DNA of 64,000 bases from Leptolyngbya boryana PCC 6306. GTDB lineage: Bacteria > Cyanobacteriota > Cyanobacteriia > Leptolyngbyales > Leptolyngbyaceae. Position numbers and translations under genes: made by a program. The DNA lies in contig NZ_KB731324.1 of assembly GCF_000353285.1 (NCBI RefSeq), forward strand, positions 3,304,577 to 3,368,576, written 5' to 3'. Below are positions 45,634 through 56,773 of this stretch, piece by piece; the first letter of the stretch is position 1; each line of letters opens with the position of its first letter. The notes under the pieces are model-generated. The model was not told the origin of the DNA. It did no database searches and saw only the letters and a program-made list of their open reading frames with translations.

Positions 45634-46043
45634 TGTTGGTTCAAGAAGACGCAAAACTGATTGGTACAGTTGCAAGAGAAAGCGGAATTCCGATTAAAAC
45701 AATCCGCTACTACGAGGAGCTAGGCTTACTCAAAACTGTAGGCAGAACAGAAGGCGGATTTCGATTATTTAGCGCTGATGTATTCACTCGTCTAAATTTC
45801 ATCAAGCGGGCGCAACATTTGGGCATGAGTCTATCGGAGATTCATGAGTTTTTAGAAGTACACGATCAAGGAGATCTGCCATGTGAGCGGGTTCAGCAGG
45901 CGCTCAAAGGTAAATTGAGTGACATCGATCGCCAAATTCAGCAACTCCAAATACTCAAGCAGGAATTAGAAGAATTACTCGCACAGCAAGCCACAAATTC
46001 TGCTGCAACCATTTGTCCAATCATTGAAAGTGAATCGAATTGA
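45633..46043 (+). CDS. MerR-family metal-responsive regulator
   Basis: A 136-residue activator. The N-terminal winged helix (KLIGTVARESGIPIKTIRYYEELGLL, GGFRLFSADVFTRLNFIKRAQHLGMSL) is followed by a dimerisation coiled coil (about 87-120). Two cysteines, C84 in DLPCERV and C128 in TICPI, are placed like metal ligands. C84 sits where divalent-metal or mercury sensors have Cys and the Cu(I) sensor CueR has Ser. That makes a purely CueR-like identity uncertain despite the copper-type ATPase. It presumably activates the dyad-bearing promoter at 42832. Translation is coupled by TAATG. Confidence 0.88.
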   Translation: MLVQEDAKLIGTVARESGIPIKTIRYYEELGLLKTVGRTEGGFRLFSADVFTRLNFIKRAQHLGMSLSEIHEFLEVHDQGDLPCERVQQALKGKLSDIDRQIQQLQILKQELEELLAQQATNSAATICPIIESESN

Positions 46044-46085
46044 TCAACTTAAGCTAAGCTTGTTTGTAGCGCAATTTCATTTCCG

Positions 46086-46436
46086 ATGAGCCTTCAGGAA
46101 CAAATTCAACAACAGCGAGTAAAACACATCATCAGTAGCTATCAGTTAGATAGCGAAAACATTGAGCTGTGCCAAGACTGTTTGACCGAATTGTTACAAC
46201 TGTATCCGCCTGCCTTGATCGAACTGGCACTGGTCGAAATTCTGGTGCAAAACTGGGTGAAAGTTCCCATGACCCGAGGAATTGAGTTTTTTCAGCAAGT
46301 TCAAGCGTTATTGCACCATTGGCAGGCGAATCAGATCGCGATTTCGTTTACGCCAACTGAATTTCAACAAGTTACTGGCTTAGATGCCACTCCAATTTTC
46401 GGTGTCCCTTCAACGCGATCGATCGCTCAGTGCTAA
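46086..46436 (+). CDS. Conserved hypothetical protein
   Basis: A 116-residue helical, soluble protein (LCQDCLTELLQLYPPALIELALVEILVQNW, about 33-62) with a pair of cysteines near the start and one at the C-terminus. It has no signal peptide or known domain. It lies 42 bases after the MerR gene on the same strand and may be read from the metal operon. A dedicated role in metal handling is not supported by the sequence. Confidence 0.55.
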   Translation: MSLQEQIQQQRVKHIISSYQLDSENIELCQDCLTELLQLYPPALIELALVEILVQNWVKVPMTRGIEFFQQVQALLHHWQANQIAISFTPTEFQQVTGLDATPIFGVPSTRSIAQC

Positions 46437-46518
46437 GCCAAAAAATATCCGCTGAATAGATGGCTAGTTGTGCCGATTCACGCTATCCTTAGCCGTGAAG
46501 TTTTGTGAAGGTACGATC

Positions 46519-47169
46519 GTGCAATCGCTAAAGGCTATTCTCTACGACTTGGATGGAACGATCGCAGACACTGACCCGATTCATTTTATTGCCTGGCAGG
46601 ACTGTCTCAAAGAATTCGGCATTGAGATCACCGAAACCTTCTATAAGCAGGAAATGAGCGGCAGTACGAACCCGCGCCTGATCGCCAAATTCTTACCTCA
46701 GTTAAGTGCTGCTGAGGGTGAAGCCCTTTCAGAACAAAAAGAAGCCCGGTTTCGTGCGCTTGCGCAGCAATTACCGCTCACTCCCGGCTTGATGGATCTG
46801 ATCGACTGGGCAAAACAGCGGCATATCCAGCAAGCAGTGGTGACGAATGCACCTCGTAAGAATGCTGAGTTTATGCTGAAGGCTTTGCAGTTAGATGATG
46901 TGTTCGATCGCGTCATTCTGGCGGAAGAAGTCGGCATCGGCAAGCCTGATCCCGCACCGTACACTTATGCATTGAAACAATTTGGACTCGAACCCGATCA
47001 AGCGATCGCGTTCGAGGACTCACCTCTGGGAATTCAATCTGCGATCGCTGCCGGAATTTTGACCATTGGCATCGCATCGACTCAAACCCCAAAGGATTTA
47101 AAACACATGGGAACCACGCTGGCGATTCAGGACTTTACTGCTCCAGAACTTTGGGCGCTGCTTGATTAG
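46519..47169 (+). CDS. HAD-superfamily hydrolase (beta-phosphoglucomutase-like)
   Basis: About 216 residues. HAD motif I is YDLDGTIADTDPIHF near the N-terminus, with a helical cap domain (about 18-85). Motif II VVTNAPRKN, motif III K-P in GIGKPDPAPY and motif IV FEDSPLGIQSAIAAG follow. This is the subfamily I layout of beta-phosphoglucomutases and small sugar-phosphate phosphatases. The start is taken at GTG 46519 behind GAAGG, and the frame remains open to 46468. The last 35 bases overlap a small convergent frame. Confidence 0.88.
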   Translation: MQSLKAILYDLDGTIADTDPIHFIAWQDCLKEFGIEITETFYKQEMSGSTNPRLIAKFLPQLSAAEGEALSEQKEARFRALAQQLPLTPGLMDLIDWAKQRHIQQAVVTNAPRKNAEFMLKALQLDDVFDRVILAEEVGIGKPDPAPYTYALKQFGLEPDQAIAFEDSPLGIQSAIAAGILTIGIASTQTPKDLKHMGTTLAIQDFTAPELWALLD

Positions 47170-47335
47170 GAGGATTGGGAATTCCCCACTGATCTGCGAT
47201 CGCATCTGACCACGTTACGTCAGGAGCAATCTCTTCTAAACTCACAAATGCATCAAACATGCCACCAGCTTCTGAAATAGGGGTTTCTTCGGATTCAGGT
47301 TTGGGGGCGCGTGGAATTTCGGATGGGGGGTTCAT
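47135..47335 (-). CDS. Small acidic hypothetical protein
   Basis: A 66-residue frame with an acidic, proline-rich N-terminus (PRAPKPESEETPISEAGG) and a conserved-looking core MFDAFVSLEEIAPDVTWSDAIADQWGIPNPP. It overlaps the convergent HAD gene by 35 bases. There is no clear ribosome-binding site. Composition argues for a coding frame but the gene remains tentative. Confidence 0.4.
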   Translation of the reverse strand: MNPPSEIPRAPKPESEETPISEAGGMFDAFVSLEEIAPDVTWSDAIADQWGIPNPPNQAAPKVLEQ

Positions 47336-47553
47336 ACACATTTTCCAGAACGAATCGGGACTTTAACAACGTTCTTTGCTCAATCTGGTATCACCCTTCT
47401 GTAATCGTACTGAGACAGAGTACATGCGTCAATCCTGTCTCAGTCTTATTTTTTCATCCTCAAATTTTCAGCTTGCTTGAGCTTAATCAACGAAAATAGT
47501 ACTAAAATACTGAAGCTTTTGACATCATTTTCCTGGTAGAGGAGTGATTTTAG

Positions 47554-49617
<2,064 letters not shown>

Positions 49618-49710
49618 GGTAAAAATTAGACTGTTTTCAAAATCGATTTTTATGCGTGGGTCTGATTATGATTCGGTCATGATGTCTCCTGGGGAATCAT
49701 TGTTTCCTAG

Positions 49711-49818
49711 CGAATGGAATTCGCGGCTAAACGAACAAAGTGTGCCTTCACTAACAGCCATTTTCCGAATCAGTCCGCGACGGCGGACTTCGTTTGTATA
49801 GCCCCGAATTTTATTCGG
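49711..49818. repeat. Dispersed cyanobacterial inverted repeat
   Basis: Two arms of about 36 bases (49711-49747 and about 49783-49818) are imperfect reverse complements, sharing CGAAT..AATTCG, GGCTA, AAGT blocks. A nested AGTCCGC/GCGGACT hairpin (49772-49778 with 49783-49789) lies at the inner edge. The sequence type recurs in many filamentous cyanobacterial genomes as a non-coding, MITE-like repeat. It lies between ligA and a convergent small gene. Confidence 0.65.
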
Positions 49819-49825
49819 AAGGCAT

Positions 49826-50179
49826 TCATTGGGGATTCAGTTTGAGATAGGCTTTTGCTTTCGCCATGCTGATGACATGCTCTAGATATTCGTATTGTTG
49901 CCAGAGGTGCTTTTCTTGAGGAGTCAGCGATTCGGCTTTATGTTTTTCAGAAAGTTGATCGATTTGAGCTTGTAGCGTTTCTGAGGGGCGCAATGCAAGA
50001 ATCTCTTCGGGAGTCGGAAGATTCGCAAGAAATTCCAGAACTTCTGCAAAACCTGTAAATCCAGTCTGTGGGCTAGCAATCAGTTCATCAAGTCCCACTT
50101 CTAGAACTTGAGACAAGCTTTGCTCTTGAGCATTGAGGCGCGTTGGCAGCGCTTCAGGAAGGTCGATCGTGAATTTCAT
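49826..50179 (-). CDS. Antitoxin-like small protein
   Basis: A 117-residue protein starting MKFTIDLPEALPTRLNAQEQSLSQVLEVGLDELI, a pattern seen in small cyanobacterial antitoxin-like proteins, with a helical C-terminus (QYEYLEHVISMAKAKAYLKLN). No toxin gene adjoins it. ATG 50179 is chosen since the frame upstream is a low-quality extension. Assignment as an antitoxin is by appearance only. Confidence 0.5.
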   Translation of the reverse strand: MKFTIDLPEALPTRLNAQEQSLSQVLEVGLDELIASPQTGFTGFAEVLEFLANLPTPEEILALRPSETLQAQIDQLSEKHKAESLTPQEKHLWQQYEYLEHVISMAKAKAYLKLNPQ

Positions 50180-50387
50180 GGAAGTCATGAAATTCAACAT
50201 TGTGGTAAATGAAGTCACTAAGAATTTCGTCTGCGGTTTGCGAAATCACCCACTTCGGCTAGCAGGCTCTGTACAATGGCTTCCACGGTGCATTTGTGAT
50301 TATGTGCACCCTAAGCGATGGGCAGCTTTCTTGTCACAATTCTGTCCAAACTACTATTATATAGTTATATAGTGATAAACTAAAGCT

Positions 50388-51269
50388 ATGACTATGCAAT
50401 TGATGAAAGAACAAATCAAACGATTGATTGCTGAGCATAATTTAGAGAGAGTCTCTAAACGCATTGAGGAACTACTTGTCCCTGCAATTCACATTTCTAA
50501 GTTAAATAGAGGTACTGGTAGTATTGGTACTTCTCGCATCGGTGGTTTGCCAGATGTTCCTCAAGATTTTGAATATCCATATTGCCAGGGGCATCCTCTT
50601 GGTTTCTTAGCCCAAATCAATTGCTCTGATTTGATCAATTATGATTTTGGTAGCGCTCTCCCCCATCGTGGAATGCTCTACTTCTTCTACGACATGGTTG
50701 AGAAACCTTGGGGATATGATCCGAAGCATCGTGGAGGTTCAGCGGTTGTTTACATTCCTGCAGCTACATCTGAGGCACTCAGTAGATATGAGTTACCGCT
50801 GGGAAGCAACATTGAGGAGTTATGTTTTCAAGAGTACAATATCGGCTTCAAGGTGATTCCATCGCTACCAAGTCACTATGCATCCACAATTTTTGACCAG
50901 GAAGACTTCAATCCAGAAGAAATTGACAACTATTTCAATTTGCTCAATGATCTTAAGCAAGAATGTGTTCAGGATGAACCCTTACATCAGCTTTTGGGGC
51001 ACTCGAATAATCTTCAGGGGGATATGCAAATAGAGTGCCAATTAGTCTTTCATGGATTATATTGCGGCAATTCTAGCGGTTATCAAGACCCCAGAGCGAA
51101 GGTTCTAAAGATTGATGCTTCTGAATGGCGGCTTCTCTTGCAAATTGACTCGGATGATGACATCGGTGCAATGTGGGGGGATGTTGGCTTAATATTTTTC
51201 TGGATTCGTAAATTTGACCTTAAAGAGAGACAGTTTAGTAAGACATGGACGATTCTGCAATGCGGATAA
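50388..51269 (+). CDS. YwqG family (DUF1963) protein
   Basis: A 293-residue soluble protein with the DUF1963 signature: SRIGGLPDVPQDFEYP near residue 50, GHPLGFLAQINCSDL, LPHRGMLYFFYD and the C-terminal QIDSDDDIGAMWGDVGLIFFWI. The family is widespread in bacteria, often near mobile regions, and has no known biochemical function. The base composition upstream (50330-50385) is AT-rich, consistent with a promoter. The gene stands alone. Confidence 0.85.
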   Translation: MTMQLMKEQIKRLIAEHNLERVSKRIEELLVPAIHISKLNRGTGSIGTSRIGGLPDVPQDFEYPYCQGHPLGFLAQINCSDLINYDFGSALPHRGMLYFFYDMVEKPWGYDPKHRGGSAVVYIPAATSEALSRYELPLGSNIEELCFQEYNIGFKVIPSLPSHYASTIFDQEDFNPEEIDNYFNLLNDLKQECVQDEPLHQLLGHSNNLQGDMQIECQLVFHGLYCGNSSGYQDPRAKVLKIDASEWRLLLQIDSDDDIGAMWGDVGLIFFWIRKFDLKERQFSKTWTILQCG

Positions 51270-51741
51270 TAAGCACATTAGAACGCTACAGAATCGGGTC
51301 GAGATATCGAGTATCAAATTGAATTCCGTTGTATCAAATTAAATGCCGTGGACAACGGAAAGCCTTAAGCATAAAGGATTTGCATTCCGAACTCAGCGAT
51401 GCGTGAGGTTGATCGCAGATTAGAACGCAATCCAGATTTCCCGAAATTGGATGTCTTAATTCGACCGCTTAACGGGTAAATTCATTAACGGAAATCGCCT
51501 TAAAGGGCGAATAGCTTTCTTGTCGAGCCTCTAATTAAAACTGTCCGAAGTATTGGAAATTGTCTCTACGATTATTTTGGCATGATGATTCGGTTTAGAT
51601 TAAGTGCGATTCGGAATCCTCACCCGCTATACCGAAAACGCAGAACCCAAATGGTATTTCACTGAACTTCAAACGATCGCCTAATCTGTGATCGTGCTGC
51701 CTCACCTTAAAATTAAGAGAACCGAGTTCAAACTATGGCTG
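51270..51741. other. Intergenic region with gene remnants
   Basis: About 470 bases. Near 51310-51350 two GTATCAAATT...CCGT units repeat. At about 51607-51684 a frame beginning VRFGILTRYTENAEPKWYFTEL, followed by a stop, resembles the end of a Uma2-type or similar protein, without a start or upstream part. It looks like decayed accessory DNA rather than a functional gene. Confidence 0.4.
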
Positions 51742-51951
51742 ATGACCATTCAAGAACTAGAACAGCAACTTCTCAGCCTTGAGCCTGCCGAAAAACTTCG
51801 TCTCATTCAGCTTCTCAGCCAGAGCTTAGCTCCTCAGAAATCTAATGCTTCGCTCGTCGATTTTTTCCGTAACTCACCGCTTTGTAAAGTCGCTGATGAA
51901 ATCGATCTGAATCGCGATCTCAGCCTAATTCCCGATCAAGTTCATTTGTGA
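51742..51951 (+). CDS. Orphan antitoxin-like protein
   Basis: A 69-residue protein, MTIQELEQQLLSLEPAEKLRLIQLLSQSL..., of the helical antitoxin type found upstream of PIN or ParE toxins, with a C-terminal IDLNRDLSLIPDQVHL tail. Immediately after, overlapping the stop, GTGAAATACTGA reads V-K-Y-stop, as if a VapC-type toxin gene (usually M-K-Y-L-L-D) had been lost. No ribosome-binding site is evident, and the antitoxin may be a relic. Confidence 0.5.
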   Translation: MTIQELEQQLLSLEPAEKLRLIQLLSQSLAPQKSNASLVDFFRNSPLCKVADEIDLNRDLSLIPDQVHL

Positions 51952-52103
51952 AATACTGACGATCATCAATGCTTTCTGGTAGAACGCTCAACCTCGCCAT
52001 TCCGCATTTCATCCGCGTTGCAAATTCCAGTTAACTCTCAATGTAACCTCGAATAGACCTGAAATTCTCGCTATCATAGCGGCAGTGAAGTGCGATCGAC
52101 GCT

Positions 52104-52625
52104 ATGAACAAAGTCGGAACAGCCTATGTTCTATGGTTAGGCGGATTAGTGGGTCTCTCTGGACTGCACCGCCTTTACAATGGTCAGACTGCAACAGGAT
52201 TTCTTTGGCTTGGCACATTTGGGCTGTTCGGCTTTGGGCAGTTATTTGATCTGCTTCTCATTCCCAAAATGGTCGAAGTTCACAATGCTCGGCTTGGAGA
52301 ACAGTACAGACCGCTATTAGAGCAAAACCCGATCGCACTGAAAATCGAGCAGATCACATTGCAATCTTCCAAGTTTGCAGCGATGCGATCGCCAAAGCTG
52401 TTTGATTCGATGGAATCGATGTCTCGGCAGCAAGCGACGGTCGAGCTTTTAAAAGCAGCAGAATCCAGAGATGGTAGGCTCTCTGTGACTCAAGGCGTAA
52501 TGGCAACCGGGCTAAGTTTTCAGCAGGTTGAAACTTTACTGAAAGAAATGCTAAACAGTGGTTATCTTGAAATCGGCAATGATCCAGAAACAGGAATTGT
52601 CCTCTACGAATTCAAAGAACTTTAG
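52104..52625 (+). CDS. TM2-domain membrane protein
   Basis: A 173-residue protein. The N-terminal TM2 domain (residues 5-55) has two helices with the YVLWLGGLVGLSGLHRLYNGQT and GFLWLGTFGLFGFGQLFDLLL segments and the H-R-Y pattern of the family. A soluble winged-helix-like C-terminal domain (LSVTQGVMATGLSFQQVETLLKEMLNSGYLE, about 130-160) follows. Function is unknown. Its last four bases overlap the convergent recQ. Confidence 0.85.
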   Translation: MNKVGTAYVLWLGGLVGLSGLHRLYNGQTATGFLWLGTFGLFGFGQLFDLLLIPKMVEVHNARLGEQYRPLLEQNPIALKIEQITLQSSKFAAMRSPKLFDSMESMSRQQATVELLKAAESRDGRLSVTQGVMATGLSFQQVETLLKEMLNSGYLEIGNDPETGIVLYEFKEL

Positions 52626-54895
52626 TGATTCTGAATATTCCACCACGATCGCATCAACCGAATTTCGTCCCAGCCATAAGTTTCGCCTAAGCGATCGCGC
52701 AGTTTAGACAGCGAGAAATCATCTGCTTGCTGAATCGCTTCGAGAATTTTTGCTTGGCGATCGCGCGCAACTAAGCGATCGAGATCCACCGGATAGTTCA
52801 TCTCAATCAAATCTGCCAAATGCGTCATCACTGTACTTAAACGAATTTTGCGCTCCTCTGCAATCTCTGAAGGTTTCATACCTTGCTGGAAAAGTTCCAG
52901 CGTATAAAGCTGAGTGTAAGTTGCTTCATTTGCAGCAGGCGGAACTGGAGCAGAATCGAGCTTTGTCACATGGTTCTCTAATTTTGTAATCTTGGCTTCT
53001 GAAGTCGGCTCGATCTCGATCGGCAACCCATTATCTACTCGAAACTCTCGAATCTCTGCTAAAAAGACATCTCCATACTGTGCCAGCTTGCGCGTTCCCA
53101 CCCCAGAAATATTGAGAAAATGCTGGCGCGTCTGCGGTTGTTGCTGTGCCATGAGCCGCAAACTTGCATTCGAGAAAACCACATACGGCGGCACAGATTG
53201 TTCGTCTGCTAGACGTTTGCGGAGTTTCTGCAAGCGCTCAAAGAGTTCTTCGGATTCAGGCGTATCAACTGCAACAGTTTGAGCAATTGTCAGTGCAGGT
53301 TTAGCTTTATCGATCGCGATGTGAACCTTTCTCTCCGATCGCAACACTTCCCAACTTAAATCATTGAGTTTTAGCACAGAGTAACCATCCGTTGATTCGT
53401 CTACTAGACGTTGATGAATCAGCGATCGACCTAACATCTTCCAATCATCAGCACTGATATCTTTCCCAATCCCGTAAGTGCTGAGTGTATCGTGCTTATT
53501 CTCAAGAACCCGCTTACTTTTAGAACCGCGCAGCACATCAATCGTATGTACCATGCCAAACGTGCGCCCTCGTTGAGCAAATCGTGCGATACAAGAAAGG
53601 AATTTCTGCGCTTCAACTGTCCAATCTTCAACAGGTTTCGGGAACTTACAGTTATCACAGTTATCGCACTGACCTGCAAAGGCTTCACCAAAGTAAGAAA
53701 GCTGAATCGTGCGACGACAGTCGGTTGCTTCTGCATAGTTAATGACGCGCCGCAATTGTTGAGTCGCAATGCGTTGTTCATCTTCGAGAGCTTCACCCGT
53801 GTTGGGGTCTACTTTCTGAGAAATGATGTATTCAATCGTTTTTACATCGGCATAGCTATAAAACAAGGTGCAAGTCGAAGGTTCTCCATCCCGTCCAGCT
53901 CGCCCTGATTCTTGATAGTAACCTTCAATGTTTTTGGGAATGTCGTAGTGAATTACAAATCGCACATCCGGCTTATTAATGCCCATCCCAAATGCGATCG
54001 TCGCGACCATCACTCTCACATCATCTCGAATGAAACGAGTTTGATTATCTTGGCGCGTTTCCCCATTGAGTCCAGCATGATAAGGCAGTGCTGCAATGCC
54101 ATCTTGCTTTAACCGAGCTGCAATCTCTTCGACTCGTTTCCGACTTAAACAATAAATAATTCCGGCTCCGGGCGTTTCTTTGATCTGCTGAACAACCTCG
54201 GCATAAGCCGTTTTCGTCTTGGGGCGAACTTCATAGTACAAGTTACTACGATTAAAGCTCGAAACATTTACCCGAGGCTGATGTAAGTTCAACTGCTGCA
54301 CAATGTCATCTCGCACTCGATGCGTTGCAGTTGCAGTTAAAGCAATGATGGGAATGTTCGGATAGCGCGATCGCAACGTACTCAGTTGCCGATACTCAGG
54401 TCGAAAGTCATGCCCCCACTCTGAAACACAGTGCGCTTCATCGATCGCAAACGCTGAAATGCCCACGCGCTCAACGATGTGCGGCATGACTCCTTGGAGA
54501 AAATCCTCACTCAACAACCGCTCGGGTGCAACATAAAGCAGTTTAATCCTGCCTTCCATTACCGCTCGACCTCGCGATCGCCGCTCCTCTGCTGACAAAC
54601 TACTATTCAGAAATGTTGCTGAAATCCCATTGTCTCGTAAGAGTTCAACTTGATCCTGCATTAATGCAATCAGCGGCGAAACAACAATCATCAATCCTGG
54701 TTTGAGCAAGGCTGGCAGTTGAAAACAAATCGACTTCCCGCCGCCTGTTGGCATAATCACCAACTGATCTCGATTTGCCAAAACATGTTCAATGATCTCG
54801 CGCTGACCCGGACGAAAACTGTCATACCCAAAGTAATGTTTTAGCGCCTCTTCTAACGAAGGCGAATCGAGCGAAATCGATAAAGACGTAGACAT
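52622..54895 (-). CDS. recQ: ATP-dependent DNA helicase RecQ
   Basis: About 757 residues. The helicase core has the Q-motif FGYDSFRPGQ, Walker A MPTGGGKS, the DEAH box in AIDEAHCVSEWGHDFRPEY, SAT-like TATAT and motif VI ESGRAGRDG. A RecQ-Ct zinc-binding region (GQCDNCDNC) and a winged helix follow. Then come an HRDC domain (about 560-640) and a C-terminal helical HTH extension (about 670-757). RecQ unwinds recombination intermediates and stalled forks. The frame is open to 55003, but the upstream part is an unlikely hydrophobic extension, so ATG 54895 is used. Confidence 0.95.
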   Translation of the reverse strand: MSTSLSISLDSPSLEEALKHYFGYDSFRPGQREIIEHVLANRDQLVIMPTGGGKSICFQLPALLKPGLMIVVSPLIALMQDQVELLRDNGISATFLNSSLSAEERRSRGRAVMEGRIKLLYVAPERLLSEDFLQGVMPHIVERVGISAFAIDEAHCVSEWGHDFRPEYRQLSTLRSRYPNIPIIALTATATHRVRDDIVQQLNLHQPRVNVSSFNRSNLYYEVRPKTKTAYAEVVQQIKETPGAGIIYCLSRKRVEEIAARLKQDGIAALPYHAGLNGETRQDNQTRFIRDDVRVMVATIAFGMGINKPDVRFVIHYDIPKNIEGYYQESGRAGRDGEPSTCTLFYSYADVKTIEYIISQKVDPNTGEALEDEQRIATQQLRRVINYAEATDCRRTIQLSYFGEAFAGQCDNCDNCKFPKPVEDWTVEAQKFLSCIARFAQRGRTFGMVHTIDVLRGSKSKRVLENKHDTLSTYGIGKDISADDWKMLGRSLIHQRLVDESTDGYSVLKLNDLSWEVLRSERKVHIAIDKAKPALTIAQTVAVDTPESEELFERLQKLRKRLADEQSVPPYVVFSNASLRLMAQQQPQTRQHFLNISGVGTRKLAQYGDVFLAEIREFRVDNGLPIEIEPTSEAKITKLENHVTKLDSAPVPPAANEATYTQLYTLELFQQGMKPSEIAEERKIRLSTVMTHLADLIEMNYPVDLDRLVARDRQAKILEAIQQADDFSLSKLRDRLGETYGWDEIRLMRSWWNIQNH

Positions 54896-55151
54896 GACTT
54901 TGAGAAGAGAGAACAGGATTGCCAAAATGCCCCAAACGCCGAAGCGCTGCAACTGCAACAGAATAGCAGTACTAATCCAGCTTAACAAGAGATACGATCG
55001 CATCTCTTCTTATCGCTAGTCGTCCACCGCATTCATCCTGCAAAGTGGGAAGATGGGGAGAACCTAGACTCAGATTGCCCCTATCTCCCTATCTCCCCAC
55101 CCCCTATCAGATTGATTGTGATGAGTTAGTAGGACATCGAGCCGAAAACCC

Positions 55152-56117
55152 TTATCCATTCAACATGGACGGCATCGTCAACTCTGGATCTTGGAACAGC
55201 GCTGTACTTAAATATCGCTCTCCAAAACTCGGCTGAATCATCACGATCAGCTTGCCATCATTCTCCGGGCGCTTCCCGATCTCGATCGCTGCCTTTAAAG
55301 CAGCTCCACTGGAAATTCCTGACAGTAATCCTTCTTCTCTTGCCAACCGCCGACTATACGCGATCGCATCCTCATCTGACACTGAAATCACTTCATCAAT
55401 CAGATTCACATTCAGCACAGGCGGAATAAACCCTGCCCCAATTCCTTGAATTTTATGCGGCCCTGGACGACCACCGGAAAGCACTGGGCTATTGGAAGGT
55501 TCAACAGCGATCGCTTTAAAGCTCGGCTTGCGTTGCTTAATCACCTCAGCAACTCCCGTGATCGTTCCGCCTGTTCCAATTCCCGCTACAACAAAATCAA
55601 CCTCGCCTTCTGTGTCTTCCCAAATCTCCGAAGCCGTCGTCTCACGATGGATTTGAGGATTCGCAGGGTTGCGAAACTGCTGCAACATATAAGCATGAGG
55701 CGTCGTATCGACAATCTGCTGCGCGCGTTGGATACAACCTGCCATCCCTTCGATTCCCGGAGTCAACTCCAACTCCGCACCATAGGCTCTCAGCATGGCT
55801 CGCCGCTCCGAACTCATCGTTTCCGGCATCGTCAAAATTAGTCGATACCCTTTTGCAGCCGCAGCCATCGCCAAAGCAATTCCTGTATTTCCCGAAGTCG
55901 GCTCGACTAAAACTGTTTTGCCTGGCGAAATCAATCCTTCTCGTTCCGCCGCCAAAATCATATTAATTCCGATCCGATCTTTGACTGAAGCCGAAGGATT
56001 CATCCCTTCAAGCTTGGCAACGATTCGCGCGACACATCCTTCGGCTTGAGGAATGCGATTCAGTTGGACAAGAGGAGTATGTCCAATCAAAGCTGTAACA
56101 TTCTGAGCAATCCGCAT
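55152..56117 (-). CDS. cysK: Cysteine synthase (O-acetylserine sulfhydrylase)
   Basis: A 321-residue pyridoxal-phosphate enzyme joining sulfide and O-acetylserine to make cysteine. Visible are the cofactor lysine K46 in [11 protein letters not shown], the substrate loop [12 protein letters not shown], the phosphate-binding [10 protein letters not shown] and the C-terminal GISSGAA. It is on the same strand as, and 47 bases downstream of, an Rrf2-family regulator gene, so it is likely in one operon with it. CysM is the main alternative, but the loop motifs favour CysK. Confidence 0.93.
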   Translation of the reverse strand: MRIAQNVTALIGHTPLVQLNRIPQAEGCVARIVAKLEGMNPSASVKDRIGINMILAAEREGLISPGKTVLVEPTSGNTGIALAMAAAAKGYRLILTMPETMSSERRAMLRAYGAELELTPGIEGMAGCIQRAQQIVDTTPHAYMLQQFRNPANPQIHRETTASEIWEDTEGEVDFVVAGIGTGGTITGVAEVIKQRKPSFKAIAVEPSNSPVLSGGRPGPHKIQGIGAGFIPPVLNVNLIDEVISVSDEDAIAYSRRLAREEGLLSGISSGAALKAAIEIGKRPENDGKLIVMIQPSFGERYLSTALFQDPELTMPSMLNG

Positions 56118-56164
56118 AGAGAAAATATGGGTAAATGACGCAATCTCTTACGTCGGGGCAAAAA

Positions 56165-56611
56165 TTAAATGTAATACATGAAGTCCAATTGACGACGCGC
56201 ATCTCGCCGTTCACACAAATCTTTCAGCGTATATTTCTGAAAGACAGCATTTGCGGCTTCTTGAGCTTCGTGCCAAATTTCACAAATGACTGCTCCTTCG
56301 AGCGTTTTACCAGATTTTAGCGCCGTCTCTTGATCGATCGGCTGCGTATCAAATCCTTCTAAACATGCCAAGATCTCAAACAGCGTAATTTTCCACGGCT
56401 CTCTTGCTAACAGATAACCCCCTTTCGCACCCCGCTGCGATCGCACAATCCCACCCCGCCGCAACATCGCCAACAGTTGCTCTAAATAGCGATCGGGAAT
56501 ATTTTGTTGAACAGAAATTTGCCGAATTTGGAGCGGCTCTTTGCTCTCGTAAGCGATCGCGAGTTCAATCAGCGCAAGCAGGGCATATTCGCTTTTACAG
56601 GAAATCTCCAC
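56165..56611 (-). CDS. Rrf2-family regulator, CymR-like
   Basis: About 148 residues. The N-terminal winged helix (CKSEYALLALIELA, ISVQQNIPDRYLEQLLAMLRRGGIVRSQRGAKGGYLLA) is the Rrf2 pattern. The three clustered cysteines that ligate the Fe-S cluster in IscR are missing: only single Cys residues occur near 105 and 133. With cysK directly downstream, a CymR-like regulator responding to cysteine synthase or cysteine status is the best inference. GTG 56617 or 56611 may start it. The second, giving MEISCKSEYALLAL, matches relatives. Confidence 0.88.
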   Translation of the reverse strand: MEISCKSEYALLALIELAIAYESKEPLQIRQISVQQNIPDRYLEQLLAMLRRGGIVRSQRGAKGGYLLAREPWKITLFEILACLEGFDTQPIDQETALKSGKTLEGAVICEIWHEAQEAANAVFQKYTLKDLCERRDARRQLDFMYYI

Positions 56612-56718
56612 GGGCACACTCAGGTAAACAGATGATTTCAGATCGAGTTGAAGGCTCTTTCTCCTAGTATACTCCGGTTATCCACTAGGGTTTTGTAGGT
56701 TTCCAATTTTTTGATATA

Positions 56719-56746
56719 AAAAAAGCCTCGCAAATCGCGAGGCTTT
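56719..56746 (-). terminator. Rho-independent terminator of the major porin gene
   Basis: A ten-base-pair stem (56722-56731 with 56737-56746) with a five-base loop lies 28 bases after the porin stop. In porin orientation the hairpin ends in TTTTTTTA. Confidence 0.88.
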
Positions 56747-56773
56747 CAAGTTTTAGCAAGGCATCAACTTAGA

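Noticed and set aside
47311-47499. A 62-codon frame before ligA
   Set aside because: It overlaps a better minus-strand frame, has no ribosome-binding site and no recognisable features.
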